DNA from: Pseudobutyrivibrio xylanivorans
GTDB lineage: Bacteria > Bacillota > Clostridia > Lachnospirales > Lachnospiraceae
Reading direction: 5' to 3'
Length of the DNA: 64,000 nucleotides
NCBI RefSeq assembly: GCF_010906925.1
Contig: NZ_VTVE01000001.1
Span: 62,001 to 126,000, forward strand
Position numbers and translations under genes: made by a program. Below, one piece after another: positions 33,861 through 42,337 of this stretch (position 1 is the stretch's first letter; the number at the start of each line of letters is the position of its first letter). A model generated the notes under the pieces. The model was not told where the DNA came from. It was given only the letters and a program-made list of their open reading frames with translations, and ran no database searches.

Positions 33861-33887
33861 AAGGGGCTGTACGAACAGCCCTTTTTA
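33861..33887 (+). terminator. Terminator after the CheY-like gene
   Basis: Stem GGGCTGT / ACAGCCC (33864-33870 with 33875-33881), loop ACGA, followed by TTTTT. Confidence 0.88.
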
Positions 33888-33936
33888 TATGCCTAAAATG
33901 GAAACTCTCTTGATTTTTTTAAATTGTGATATAACA

Positions 33937-34034
33937 AAAAGTGAATAATTATGCAAGAAAAAAGACCGAAAAACTCGGTCTTTTTGAGGGGAGTATAAAT
34001 AATTAATAAGGGTATGACAGGAAACTGCCTGTCA
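33937..34034 (+). other. Intergenic hairpins, possible short RNA
   Basis: An extended -10-like TGATATAAC (33937-33945) is followed by a 10-11-bp terminator-like hairpin AAAAGACCGA / TCGGTCTTTT (33959-33985). A second hairpin TGACAGG-AAACTG-CCTGTCA (34015-34034) has no T-run. Together they could mark a very short RNA or a leader for the methyltransferase gene at 34155. The rest of 33848-34154 is A/T-rich and shows nothing else. Confidence 0.3.
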
Positions 34035-34154
34035 CGATTCCGATTATAATATAGATTTTATAATAATGCAATAAAAATAATTTATTGTGCATCAATGAGT
34101 AATAATACACACATGGTATTTGACTCTATTCTGCTCAAAGGTTAAGATATTTTT

Positions 34155-35303
34155 ATGTTGAAATTATTTACTATTAGCTGTCCATGCCACTTCGGTTTGG
34201 AAGCTCCATTAAAAAGAGAAATATATGATTTAGGTTATGAGGTTACTGAGGTTACAGACGGTAGAGTGACCTTTACTGGCGATGCAGAAGCAATCTGTCG
34301 AGCAAATATCAATTTGCGCACTGCAGAGCGAGTTCTTATAGAGGTAGGTCGATTTAGAGCTACTACTTTCGAAGAGTTATTTCAGGGTATCAAGTCATTA
34401 GACTGGGAAAATTACATTCCTGTAGATGGTAAATTTTGGGTAACTAAGGCTACCTCTGTTAAGAGTAAGCTTTTTTCACTTACAGATATTCAGTCCATCG
34501 CCAAAAAGGCTATGGTTGAGCGCATGAAGTCCCACTATGATATTCAGTGGTTTGACGAGGATGGCTCAGATTACCCTGTTAGAATATTCCTTATGAATGA
34601 CAATGTTATTGTCACATTGGATTCTACAGGTACTCCACTTCACAAGAGAGGATACCGTACATACACTAGCAAGGCTCCACTTTCTGAGACTATGGCGGCG
34701 GCACTTATTCAGCTTACTCCATGGCATCCAGACAGGATTCTTGTGGACCCATTCTGTGGTTCGGGCACATTTTTGATTGAGGCTGCACTTATGGCTGCCC
34801 ACATTGCTCCTGGACTTAACAGAGAGTTTACATCTATGGATTGGAACAATTTGATTCCACAGAAGCTATGGAGAGAGTGTTTTGACGAGGCCAGAGCCGA
34901 GGTAGACACATCGGTAGAGTGCGACCTTCAGGGATATGATATTGACCCTGAGATGGTTAAAATCGCCCGCCTTAATGCCAAGCAGGCGGGAGTGGACCAT
35001 ATGATTCATTTCCAGCAGAGAGATGTGGCAGACCTTAGCCACCCTAAGAAATACGGATTTATTTTGACAAACCCACCTTATGGTGAGCGTCTTGAAGACA
35101 AAAGAGATTTGCCGGCAATCTACGGCAAGTTAGGAGCAGCATTCAAAAAGCTTGAAACATGGTCCATGTTTGTAATCACAAGCTATGAGGATGCGCCAAA
35201 GGCTATCGGCAAAAAGGCTGATAAAAATCGTAAAATATATAACGGAATGATAAAGACTAGATTCTATCAATTTTTAGGACCTAAGCCGCCAAAAAAGGAT
35301 TAG
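34155..35303 (+). CDS. THUMP-domain RNA N2-guanine methyltransferase (RlmL/YpsC-like)
   Basis: A 382-residue protein. Residues 1-160 contain the ferredoxin-like and THUMP RNA-binding part. Residues 165-375 are a Rossmann SAM methyltransferase with DPFCGSGTFLIEAALMA (SAM loop, near residue 197) and the N6/N2-adenine/guanine motif TNPPYGERL near residue 309. Homologues (YpsC, RlmL N-terminal part) methylate 23S rRNA guanine. It starts a tight gene run, with the protease gene 4 nt downstream. Confidence 0.9.
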   Translation: MLKLFTISCPCHFGLEAPLKREIYDLGYEVTEVTDGRVTFTGDAEAICRANINLRTAERVLIEVGRFRATTFEELFQGIKSLDWENYIPVDGKFWVTKATSVKSKLFSLTDIQSIAKKAMVERMKSHYDIQWFDEDGSDYPVRIFLMNDNVIVTLDSTGTPLHKRGYRTYTSKAPLSETMAAALIQLTPWHPDRILVDPFCGSGTFLIEAALMAAHIAPGLNREFTSMDWNNLIPQKLWRECFDEARAEVDTSVECDLQGYDIDPEMVKIARLNAKQAGVDHMIHFQQRDVADLSHPKKYGFILTNPPYGERLEDKRDLPAIYGKLGAAFKKLETWSMFVITSYEDAPKAIGKKADKNRKIYNGMIKTRFYQFLGPKPPKKD

Positions 35304-35307
35304 TTAA

Positions 35308-37032
35308 ATGAGATTTTCCAAGAGATTTTTAGTGTTTGCTCTTCTTTTGGCATCCACTTTGTTTTGGAAATTGAATAATTGGAATGACAAATACGCAGCT
35401 GTAGAGTCATTCCGCGGGGCAGCACTGAACAAGGACGTGCTGTACCCTCTCATGTCTAAAAATCTTAATGATTCAGGTCAACTTAAGGTCTATATTAATG
35501 GCCAGCCATACTTAAATACAGCTGGTTATACAATTCTTGATGACAGTCTCAATCCAGTTGGATCCTTAGAATTTATTCGCAAAGAGCTTATGGGCTCTGC
35601 CTTTATGGTGGATGACAGCCAGGCTCTTATTCAAATTACAAATGATATTTTTTCCTTTACAAGAGGTGAGAAAATAGCCTACAAAGGCCAGGAGGAGTTT
35701 GAGCTTGCGGTTGCACCTTCTATATATAGAGGGGAAATGTACGTAGGACTTCAGGATCTGTGCCAGATATTCGGATACAAATACGATTACGACGCCAATA
35801 AATACACAGTCAATATCTCTTACAAAAAGACAGCTACACTGCCTAAGAGATATGATCTCAGGAGTGTAAACAGAGTTAGCAATATTAGAAATCAAGGTTC
35901 CACATCTACCTGTTGGGCTTGTGCATCCTTGGAGGCCATGGAGTCATCTATGCTTCCAGCCTTGCCTTACAATTTTTCAGTGGATTCCATGATTAATGAC
36001 AATTCATTTGGTCTTTCTGAGGCGGATGGCGGCGATTATACAATGGCATTAGCCTACCTGCTTTCTTGGCAGGGGCCAGCTCTTCAGGACAGACATACTA
36101 CATTGATTGATGAGTGGACAGGAAATGGTGAACAGGAAAATGTTCATCTTCAGTCAGTACAGTTTTATGATTCGGAAAATCTCGATGGAATCAAGTGGGC
36201 TGTATATAGATATGGTGGAGTTTCTACATCAGTATACGCCAGCGTTTCAACAGCCAACTTAAATGGTTCTAACAGCTACAATAGCCTTACTAATTCCTAC
36301 TATTATAGAGGTAGTTCAAAGCCTAATCATGACGTAGTTATTATCGGTTGGGATGACAATTATCCAGCTACTAATTTCATGGATACTGCTCCTGGCAATG
36401 GGGCATTTATCTGCCAGAACAGCTGGGGAAGCGGATTCGGTGAGGACGGTGTATTCTACATTTCCTACTATGACACCAATGTAGGTAATCAGGCAGTTTC
36501 TTATGTAGATGTGGATACTAACAACACATACAATTATATTTATCAGAGCGACTTGTGTGGCTGGGTAGGCCAGGTAGGCTACAGCAAGGAGTGGGCTTAT
36601 GGTGCCAATACATTCGTAGCCGATGGCAATCAGCAGATAGAGGCAGCAGGCTTTTACGCTCTTGGTAAAGATACTAATTATAAAGTTTATTTTGTTCCAA
36701 ATTATGAAAACACTAGCAGCCTTGTTAACAAGGAGCTTGTGGCATATGGTCAGGTTGACCAGGCTGGTTATTACACAGTAAAATTTGACCAGGCGAAAAT
36801 GGTTTCGGAGGGAGAAAACTTCGCAATAGTACTCTACGTCAACACACCTGATACATTGCGTCCTCTTGCAGTTGAGTACGTTGCCGACTCCATGACAGAG
36901 AAGGTGACAATAGAGGATGGTAGGGGATATATCAGTAACAACGGTCTGGATTGGGAGAGCGTTGAGGATGTAGCAAGTGCTAATCTATGCATAAAAGCGT
37001 ATGCAAATAATGTAGTCGAAGTTTATGAGTGA
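35308..37032 (+). CDS. Secreted papain-like cysteine protease
   Basis: The protein has 574 residues. An N-terminal signal or anchor helix (1-20) is followed by a region resembling a copper-amine-oxidase-N domain (about 50-170, VYINGQPYL... YVGLQDLCQIFGYKY), seen in wall-associated proteins. The C1 peptidase domain spans about 180-400, with catalytic Cys202 (NQGSTSTCWACASLE), His341 (PNHDVVIIGWDD) and Asn371 (ICQNSWGSGFGE). A C-terminal beta-rich, lectin-like domain (about 415-570) follows. It is probably extracytoplasmic and attached to the cell surface. It is followed after 4 nt by a wall amidase gene. Confidence 0.85.
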   Translation: MRFSKRFLVFALLLASTLFWKLNNWNDKYAAVESFRGAALNKDVLYPLMSKNLNDSGQLKVYINGQPYLNTAGYTILDDSLNPVGSLEFIRKELMGSAFMVDDSQALIQITNDIFSFTRGEKIAYKGQEEFELAVAPSIYRGEMYVGLQDLCQIFGYKYDYDANKYTVNISYKKTATLPKRYDLRSVNRVSNIRNQGSTSTCWACASLEAMESSMLPALPYNFSVDSMINDNSFGLSEADGGDYTMALAYLLSWQGPALQDRHTTLIDEWTGNGEQENVHLQSVQFYDSENLDGIKWAVYRYGGVSTSVYASVSTANLNGSNSYNSLTNSYYYRGSSKPNHDVVIIGWDDNYPATNFMDTAPGNGAFICQNSWGSGFGEDGVFYISYYDTNVGNQAVSYVDVDTNNTYNYIYQSDLCGWVGQVGYSKEWAYGANTFVADGNQQIEAAGFYALGKDTNYKVYFVPNYENTSSLVNKELVAYGQVDQAGYYTVKFDQAKMVSEGENFAIVLYVNTPDTLRPLAVEYVADSMTEKVTIEDGRGYISNNGLDWESVEDVASANLCIKAYANNVVEVYE

Positions 37033-37036
37033 TTAA

Positions 37037-38101
37037 ATGGAAGAAAAGGTTATGGGGGCTTTCACCGCTATAATTCTAGTGGTGGTGATTGCAATGAGTT
37101 GTTTGCTTGTGTATGTGCCAAACATGCATATTATTGCTCTTAAAATCGAAGACTCTCAGATGATGGGTGGTCGAGTTTCGATTATGGATATGCTTAGGGA
37201 GAGCAACGCTGATTTGGAGGCGGATGACCCTGACACAAGACAGAGCATTTTAAAGGGGCACCAGATTAGGTTGACCCTTCCACAAAATGTCACCAGCTCT
37301 GCAGTAGAGATTAACAATAATTACGTCAACAGAACTATCAACATCAAAATTAAGGGAATCGGCAAGGATTATTTCCAGGAATTCCCAATCAGAGGTAACT
37401 CGGACAATATCGTAGATGTTACCTACAATAGTGAGAATCTGGTAGGTCTCATCCAGATTACAACAGATGATGTGTTTGAAGTGTCCATGACATCTGAGGG
37501 GGAAAATATTTATTTTGATTTTGTTGACCCTCATGAGATATATGACTATGTTGTGGTTATTGATGCAGGTCACGGCGGCAATGTTCCTGGCGCCACCAAG
37601 CAAGGGGTCTGTGAAAAGGACATTAATCTAGATATAGTTCTTGAGTTGAAAAAGTATTTTGACGCATGCGATAAAAATATAGGTGTCTATTACACCAGAA
37701 CAGATGACACCAATCCATCATTTGCCAATCGAGTAGGCCTGGCTAATGACACGGATGCTGATCTTTTTATATCAGTTCATAACAATTCAACAGCCTCTGG
37801 ACGTATGTCATCCATAAATGGAACAGAGGTCATGTACGAAGCTGGAGATTCTACAGGTGAGTCTAAGAAATTTGCCCAGATGTGCCTTAGTAATCTCTTG
37901 GGAGAGCTTGGCACAAAATCAAAGGGGATAGTAGTGGGGGATGAGGTATACATTATCAGAATGTCAAAGCCTCCAGTAGCCCTCGTGGAAGTTGGATTTA
38001 TGACTAACCAAAAGGAACTGGATAACCTGCAGGAACAGGAGTATCAAAACAAAGCAGCATTGGCTATATACAATTCTGTATTACAATATTTAAATTTATA
38101 A
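37037..38101 (+). CDS. N-acetylmuramoyl-L-alanine amidase (Amidase_3)
   Basis: The protein has 354 residues. An N-terminal membrane anchor (about 8-28) and an AMIN-like beta region (about 30-165) precede a zinc amidase domain (about 175-350). The zinc ligands are His in IDAGHGG, Glu in CEKDINL and His in ISVHNN; the catalytic Glu is in VEVGFMTN. It cleaves the bond between muramic acid and the stem peptide. Paired with a secreted cysteine protease, it suggests a cell-surface remodelling function. The ribosome site is weak (GAGTGA). Confidence 0.88.
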   Translation: MEEKVMGAFTAIILVVVIAMSCLLVYVPNMHIIALKIEDSQMMGGRVSIMDMLRESNADLEADDPDTRQSILKGHQIRLTLPQNVTSSAVEINNNYVNRTINIKIKGIGKDYFQEFPIRGNSDNIVDVTYNSENLVGLIQITTDDVFEVSMTSEGENIYFDFVDPHEIYDYVVVIDAGHGGNVPGATKQGVCEKDINLDIVLELKKYFDACDKNIGVYYTRTDDTNPSFANRVGLANDTDADLFISVHNNSTASGRMSSINGTEVMYEAGDSTGESKKFAQMCLSNLLGELGTKSKGIVVGDEVYIIRMSKPPVALVEVGFMTNQKELDNLQEQEYQNKAALAIYNSVLQYLNL

Positions 38102-38142
38102 TAGTCGGTAAGCTATAGGAGCCACTGGCAGATTGGAGAATG

Positions 38143-38754
38143 ATGAAGACTAGAATTATTTTTGCTACAGGAAATGCAAACAAAATGAGAGAGATTCGTG
38201 AGATTCTCGGGGAGGAGAAATACGATATCCAGTCTATGAAGGAAGCAGGCATTGATGTGGACATTGTGGAAGATGGAACCACCTTTGAGGAGAATTCTCT
38301 TATAAAGGCACGCGCCATTGCAAAAGAGGCAACAGATGCTATCGTTCTTGCAGATGACAGTGGACTTGAAATTGATGCATTAAACAAAGAGCCAGGTATT
38401 TATTCTGCCAGATACATGGGCGAGGATACATCATACGACATTAAAAATGCCAATCTGATTGAGCGACTTGATGGAGTAGAAAAAGAAGATAGAAGTGCTA
38501 GATTCGTATGTGCGGTTTCAGCTGTTTTCCCAGACGGAAACGAGGCTGTTGTAAGAGGCACTATTGAGGGCTATATTGGCTGGGAGCCAATGGGCGAAAA
38601 TGGCTTCGGTTACGACCCAATTTTCTATCTATGGGACAAGGATGTTAGCACAGCCAGCATTTCCCCAGAGGAGAAAAATGCAATCAGCCACAGAGGCCAG
38701 GCTCTTAGAATGATAAAGGAAGAAATAGTTAAGCATGAAAATATTAGTTGTTAG
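38143..38754 (+). CDS. rdgB: XTP/dITP diphosphatase (RdgB/HAM1 family)
   Basis: A 203-residue house-cleaning NTP pyrophosphatase that removes non-canonical purine nucleotides. Motifs: IIFATGNANKMREI (N-terminal), EDGTTFEENSLIKA, LADDSGLEIDAL, and GFGYDPIFY with the SHRG(Q)A end. The frame has two adjacent ATG codons (38140, 38143); the second has better spacing from TTGGAG. It overlaps the phosphoesterase gene by 20 nt. Confidence 0.92.
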   Translation: MKTRIIFATGNANKMREIREILGEEKYDIQSMKEAGIDVDIVEDGTTFEENSLIKARAIAKEATDAIVLADDSGLEIDALNKEPGIYSARYMGEDTSYDIKNANLIERLDGVEKEDRSARFVCAVSAVFPDGNEAVVRGTIEGYIGWEPMGENGFGYDPIFYLWDKDVSTASISPEEKNAISHRGQALRMIKEEIVKHENISC

Positions 38755-39238
38755 TGATACCCATGGCATGTCAGAGAATCTCAGTGATGTTATTGAGATA
38801 GAAAAGCCAGATAGAATTTATCATCTTGGAGATGGCCAGGGCGTAGAAGAGAGAATATGGATGATGACTGATGCTCCAGTTGAGTGCGTATGCGGCAACT
38901 GTGATTGGGGCACTAATCTTCCAAACGAGGTAGTGCTTGAGGTGGGCAAGCATGTGATTATGCTCACTCATGGTCACTACTACGGCGTGGGATTTGGCTA
39001 CGAGAGAATAGCTGAGGCGGCCAGAGCAAAGGGGTGCGACGTAGTCTTGTACGGACACACCCATGTTCCAACTATCGATTATTATGAGGATTTGATTATA
39101 GCCAATCCAGGAAGCATAGCATTTCCAAGACAGAATAGTCGTGAACACACTTATATGACAATTATGGTGGATAATGAAGGTGAGTTGAAATTCAATTTAC
39201 ATTCATTAGAGGAATACGATAGAACACATGGAAATTAA
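38735..39238 (+). CDS. YfcE/MJ0936-type metallophosphoesterase
   Basis: A 167-residue calcineurin-like phosphodiesterase: VVSDTHGMSENL (metal ligands), LGDGQG, CGNCDWG, LTHGHYYGV and GHTHVP are the five metal/phosphate motifs in order. The substrate is unknown for this subfamily. The gene begins inside the 3' end of rdgB and overlaps the next gene by 11 nt, so all three are translationally coupled. Confidence 0.9.
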   Translation: MKILVVSDTHGMSENLSDVIEIEKPDRIYHLGDGQGVEERIWMMTDAPVECVCGNCDWGTNLPNEVVLEVGKHVIMLTHGHYYGVGFGYERIAEAARAKGCDVVLYGHTHVPTIDYYEDLIIANPGSIAFPRQNSREHTYMTIMVDNEGELKFNLHSLEEYDRTHGN

Positions 39239-40727
39239 AATTGTAATTGACGGCATCGAACCTGAAAAAGAATATGTCCTGGTTAGCTTTGAGGACATTT
39301 CTTTTGTTGAGGTGATGAAACAACTTGGAATCAATTTCTACAGACCTTGCGGCGGGGCAGGCAAGTGCATGAGTTGTGCTGTGAGATTTGCCTATGGAGC
39401 TCCTGAGATTACTTCTGCAGATGAGCGAGGTATAGAGTTCAATGATCTAAGAAATGGATGGAGACTAGGCTGCAAGTGTATCATCACCAAAGACTGCAAG
39501 ATTCAGGTGCCTCTTTCTCTAGTTTCAGAGATTCAATCCCCAGACACACTAATTGCAGATGAAAATTTACCTCTAGACAAGACCAATATCGCTATTGCTG
39601 TAGATATTGGTACTACCACTATTGCTGCGGCAGTGGTGGACTTGCATACAGGCAAAATTCTTAGACAGAAAAACTGTACCAACAGTCAGACAGGCTACGG
39701 TGCAGATGTAATGTCGCGAGTAAAGGCTGCTATGGAAGGTCATGATGAGGATTTGATGAATGCAGTGAGAAATGACTTGATGAATATAGGCAGGCAAATA
39801 CTCGGCGAAGATTATCTTATGCATAGAGTGGTTATCGCTGGAAACACAGTTATGACCCATCTGTTTTTACATTACCCTGTAGATGGCATGGCCAAATTCC
39901 CATTTGTTCCATACACACTTGATAGTGTGAGATTTGCCCATGATTACAAGGATATATTCTTTATGCCATCAATATCCGCCTTTATCGGAGGAGATATTGT
40001 AGCAGGTCTTTATTACATAAAGAAAAAGAAAGAGCCTAAGAACTATCTGTTTGTGGATTTGGGAACAAATGCGGAGATAGTTTTGTTTGATGGCAATGAA
40101 TACCTTTGCACATCTGCATCAGCTGGTCCAGCCCTAGAGGGAGCAAACCTGCGATGTGGAGTGGCATCTATCAGAGGTGCTATCAATCACATTTCCATTT
40201 CCCATGGAAGAGTTAAGTACACAACCATCGGAGGCGAGGCTCCTATCGGTATATGTGGAAGCGGTGTTATCGATTTGATTTCTGAGCTATTTAGAAATGG
40301 AATCATAGATTCAGGCGGCCTTCTGGCAGAAGAATATGCAGAAGAGGGCTTCCCTGTGGCAGAGGGGATTGTCATTACAGGAGAGGACATTCAGCAGGTG
40401 CTTCTTGCCAAGTCTGCCATTTATTCTGCTATCACACTTTTAGTCAGGGAGTCTAGCATTGAGATGGAGGACATAGAACACCTATATGTGTCAGGTGGTC
40501 TGGGAGCTTCCATTGGCGTATGGTCCGCAGCTGGAATTAATATTTTCCCAAAGGAGCTTATTAATAAGTTTGAAGCAGCAGGCAACACATCCCTCCTAGG
40601 AAATATAGCATTTATCACAGATCAGGATGAGGATGCACTAAAGGAAATAAAAGAAAAATCCAGAGTGATTTACATGGCAACCAATCCGGATTTTGAAAAA
40701 CTGTTTTTAGAAAATTTAACTTTATAA
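39228..40727 (+). CDS. ASKHA/2Fe-2S protein, reductive activator of corrinoid proteins (RACE-like)
   Basis: The protein has 499 residues. The N-terminus (1-95) is a plant-type 2Fe-2S ferredoxin domain with cysteines in RPCGGAGKCMSC and LGCKC. The remainder is an ASKHA ATPase core with AVDIGTTTIAAAVVDLHTGKI (phosphate 1), FVDLGTNAEIVLFDG (phosphate 2) and GGLGASIG. RACE proteins use ATP to drive one-electron reduction of inactive cob(II)amide methyltransferases. No corrinoid protein or methyltransferase is in the window. It overlaps the phosphoesterase gene by 11 nt and ends the operon at the 40735 hairpin. Confidence 0.85.
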   Translation: MEIKIVIDGIEPEKEYVLVSFEDISFVEVMKQLGINFYRPCGGAGKCMSCAVRFAYGAPEITSADERGIEFNDLRNGWRLGCKCIITKDCKIQVPLSLVSEIQSPDTLIADENLPLDKTNIAIAVDIGTTTIAAAVVDLHTGKILRQKNCTNSQTGYGADVMSRVKAAMEGHDEDLMNAVRNDLMNIGRQILGEDYLMHRVVIAGNTVMTHLFLHYPVDGMAKFPFVPYTLDSVRFAHDYKDIFFMPSISAFIGGDIVAGLYYIKKKKEPKNYLFVDLGTNAEIVLFDGNEYLCTSASAGPALEGANLRCGVASIRGAINHISISHGRVKYTTIGGEAPIGICGSGVIDLISELFRNGIIDSGGLLAEEYAEEGFPVAEGIVITGEDIQQVLLAKSAIYSAITLLVRESSIEMEDIEHLYVSGGLGASIGVWSAAGINIFPKELINKFEAAGNTSLLGNIAFITDQDEDALKEIKEKSRVIYMATNPDFEKLFLENLTL

Positions 40728-40734
40728 CAAAGTG

Positions 40735-40764
40735 AAAAGGACGTCGGCGGGACGTCCTTTTCTA
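40735..40764 (+). terminator. Terminator after the RACE-like gene
   Basis: Perfect 11-bp stem AAAAGGACGTC / GACGTCCTTTT (40735-40745 with 40751-40761), loop GGCGG. The stretch 40780-41008 contains only short shadow frames and a hairpin GGCTCGC/GCGAGCC (40963-40983) that may end the minus-strand yjfB transcript. Confidence 0.8.
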
Positions 40765-41008
40765 AAAGGGAGAATAATGTTATGAAAAAAATGGTTCATC
40801 GCTTCTGTCTTGCGATATAGTAATAATACAATCCATTTCTGAAGGAACAATGTTAAATATGTGAATAAACCTTGCAGAATAAAAGTTTATTTGTGAATTA
40901 CTGTACAGGAATTTTTGAATAAGAATTATGTAATGAAATTGATTAAAAGTGGACAGAACGAAGGCTCGCCACCGTAGCGAGCCCTTAATTATTATAACAC
41001 CCAATCGT

Positions 41009-41206
41009 TCATATGCGTAGATCAATGGCAGTGCCCGAGGTAGGGTAAACCAAACTCTCAAGAGAAGGTGAATTCATATCCATCCCCTCTGTAAGCATCG
41101 TAACCTGTCCCTCTATCAGGTCCAAAGACTTACTAAGCATCGACGTTCCCACCGCCGACATAAGCTTATTTTGACTTAGGTTCATTGAAATCTCGGCTAC
41201 ATCCAT
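41009..41206 (-). CDS. yjfB: YjfB-family putative motility protein
   Basis: A 65-residue protein with the family pattern: N-terminal MDVAEISMNLSQNKLMSAVG, a middle amphipathic helix, and a C-terminal aliphatic strand (AIDLRI). YjfB-like proteins occur in flagellated Firmicutes and are annotated as putative motility proteins; no mechanism is known. The ATG at 41206 has a strong GGGGAGG ribosome site. It is monocistronic, divergent from the hydrolase gene. Confidence 0.8.
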   Translation of the reverse strand: MDVAEISMNLSQNKLMSAVGTSMLSKSLDLIEGQVTMLTEGMDMNSPSLESLVYPTSGTAIDLRI

Positions 41207-41407
41207 GTCTGCGCCTCCCCTAAAAAGACATTAGTCTTTCCTACAAAACCAATTCTAGCACTTGTTAATTCACAAATGGTGTCAAGTTGTGACTAAATTG
41301 TGAAAATTCTGTGTTTTTCGATTTAACAGAATGGTTACCATTTCTTAATGAAATTTTACGAAAGAATAATTATAATTAATCCATAAGATGTTAAAAAGGG
41401 GAATTAT

Positions 41408-42328
41408 ATGGCTTTACGAAGGATAAACTGGAATGACCCCTTGATGAAAGCAATCAAGGCCTTCAACTCAATAACGGGAAATTCCCTTACAGAAGAGGAT
41501 TTGAAAAAGCAGAGATCTGCTATGGAATTGGCAGGGAAGCTTGCGGCCCCTACTGGTGATGTGGAGATAGAACCATTTAAGGTAGGAGACATTTCATGTG
41601 AGTGGATACGCCCAGTTCTTGCACACAATCCATCCTATGTTATTTTGAATGCCCATGGTGGAGGCTACGTGTGTGGCGGACTTAGATATGCTAGAATTCT
41701 TGGTGCCAAGCTGGCCCTTGCTACAGGATTTTCTGTAGTGACTTTTGAATATAGGCTTGCTCCTGAACACAAATTTCCGGCACCTATAGATGATGGGGAG
41801 ATAATCTGGAACTATCTATTAGAAAAGGGCTTTAGTGCAAAAAATATTCTGATGGCAGGAGATTCTGCCGGTGGACATCTTGTTATTTCATTGACACAGC
41901 GATTACTTGGGCAGGATAGAATGCCACCTAGAGCGCTTATTGTGATGAGTCCGTGGACAGATATGACGGCATCCTCCTCTAGCTATGAGACATACAAGAC
42001 AAAGGACCCGATTCTCACATACGAGTATGTGGTTGGAGTGAGAGAGGCATTTATAGGAGATAAGGCTGACCCAGCGGAGCCTAAATACAGTCCTTTATTT
42101 GGAGATTTTTCAGGATTTCCACCTACATTTATTATGGTAGGCAAAAACGAAATCCTGCTTGAGGATAGTGTCCAGCTCAACAAGAAAATGACTAAAGCTG
42201 GAGTGAAATCCACTATTGATATAGAAAAAGATGGTTGGCATGTATACCAGCAATTGCCACTTCCAGTGGCGGGGCGTGCAATGAGGCGTATAGCAAAATT
42301 CATTGCTGAGGAAATATACAATGCATAA
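41408..42328 (+). CDS. Alpha/beta hydrolase (hormone-sensitive-lipase type)
   Basis: A 306-residue esterase-like protein. The HSL-family oxyanion motif HGGGYVCGG is near residue 80. The nucleophile elbow is GDSAGGHL (Ser near residue 156), with catalytic Asp/His likely in FIMVGKNEILLED and DGWHVYQQ. It is cytosolic, with no signal peptide. It opens a three-gene cassette, with the acyltransferase-like gene 9 nt downstream and a DUF6320-type gene after it. Ribosome site AGGGG. A TATAAT-like element lies at about 41370. Confidence 0.88.
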   Translation: MALRRINWNDPLMKAIKAFNSITGNSLTEEDLKKQRSAMELAGKLAAPTGDVEIEPFKVGDISCEWIRPVLAHNPSYVILNAHGGGYVCGGLRYARILGAKLALATGFSVVTFEYRLAPEHKFPAPIDDGEIIWNYLLEKGFSAKNILMAGDSAGGHLVISLTQRLLGQDRMPPRALIVMSPWTDMTASSSSYETYKTKDPILTYEYVVGVREAFIGDKADPAEPKYSPLFGDFSGFPPTFIMVGKNEILLEDSVQLNKKMTKAGVKSTIDIEKDGWHVYQQLPLPVAGRAMRRIAKFIAEEIYNA

Positions 42329-42337
42329 GGAGTAATA

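Noticed and set aside
41256-41269. Rex site TTGTTAATTCACAA upstream of the hydrolase gene
   Set aside because: The half-sites abut without the 4-nt spacer that Rex sites need.
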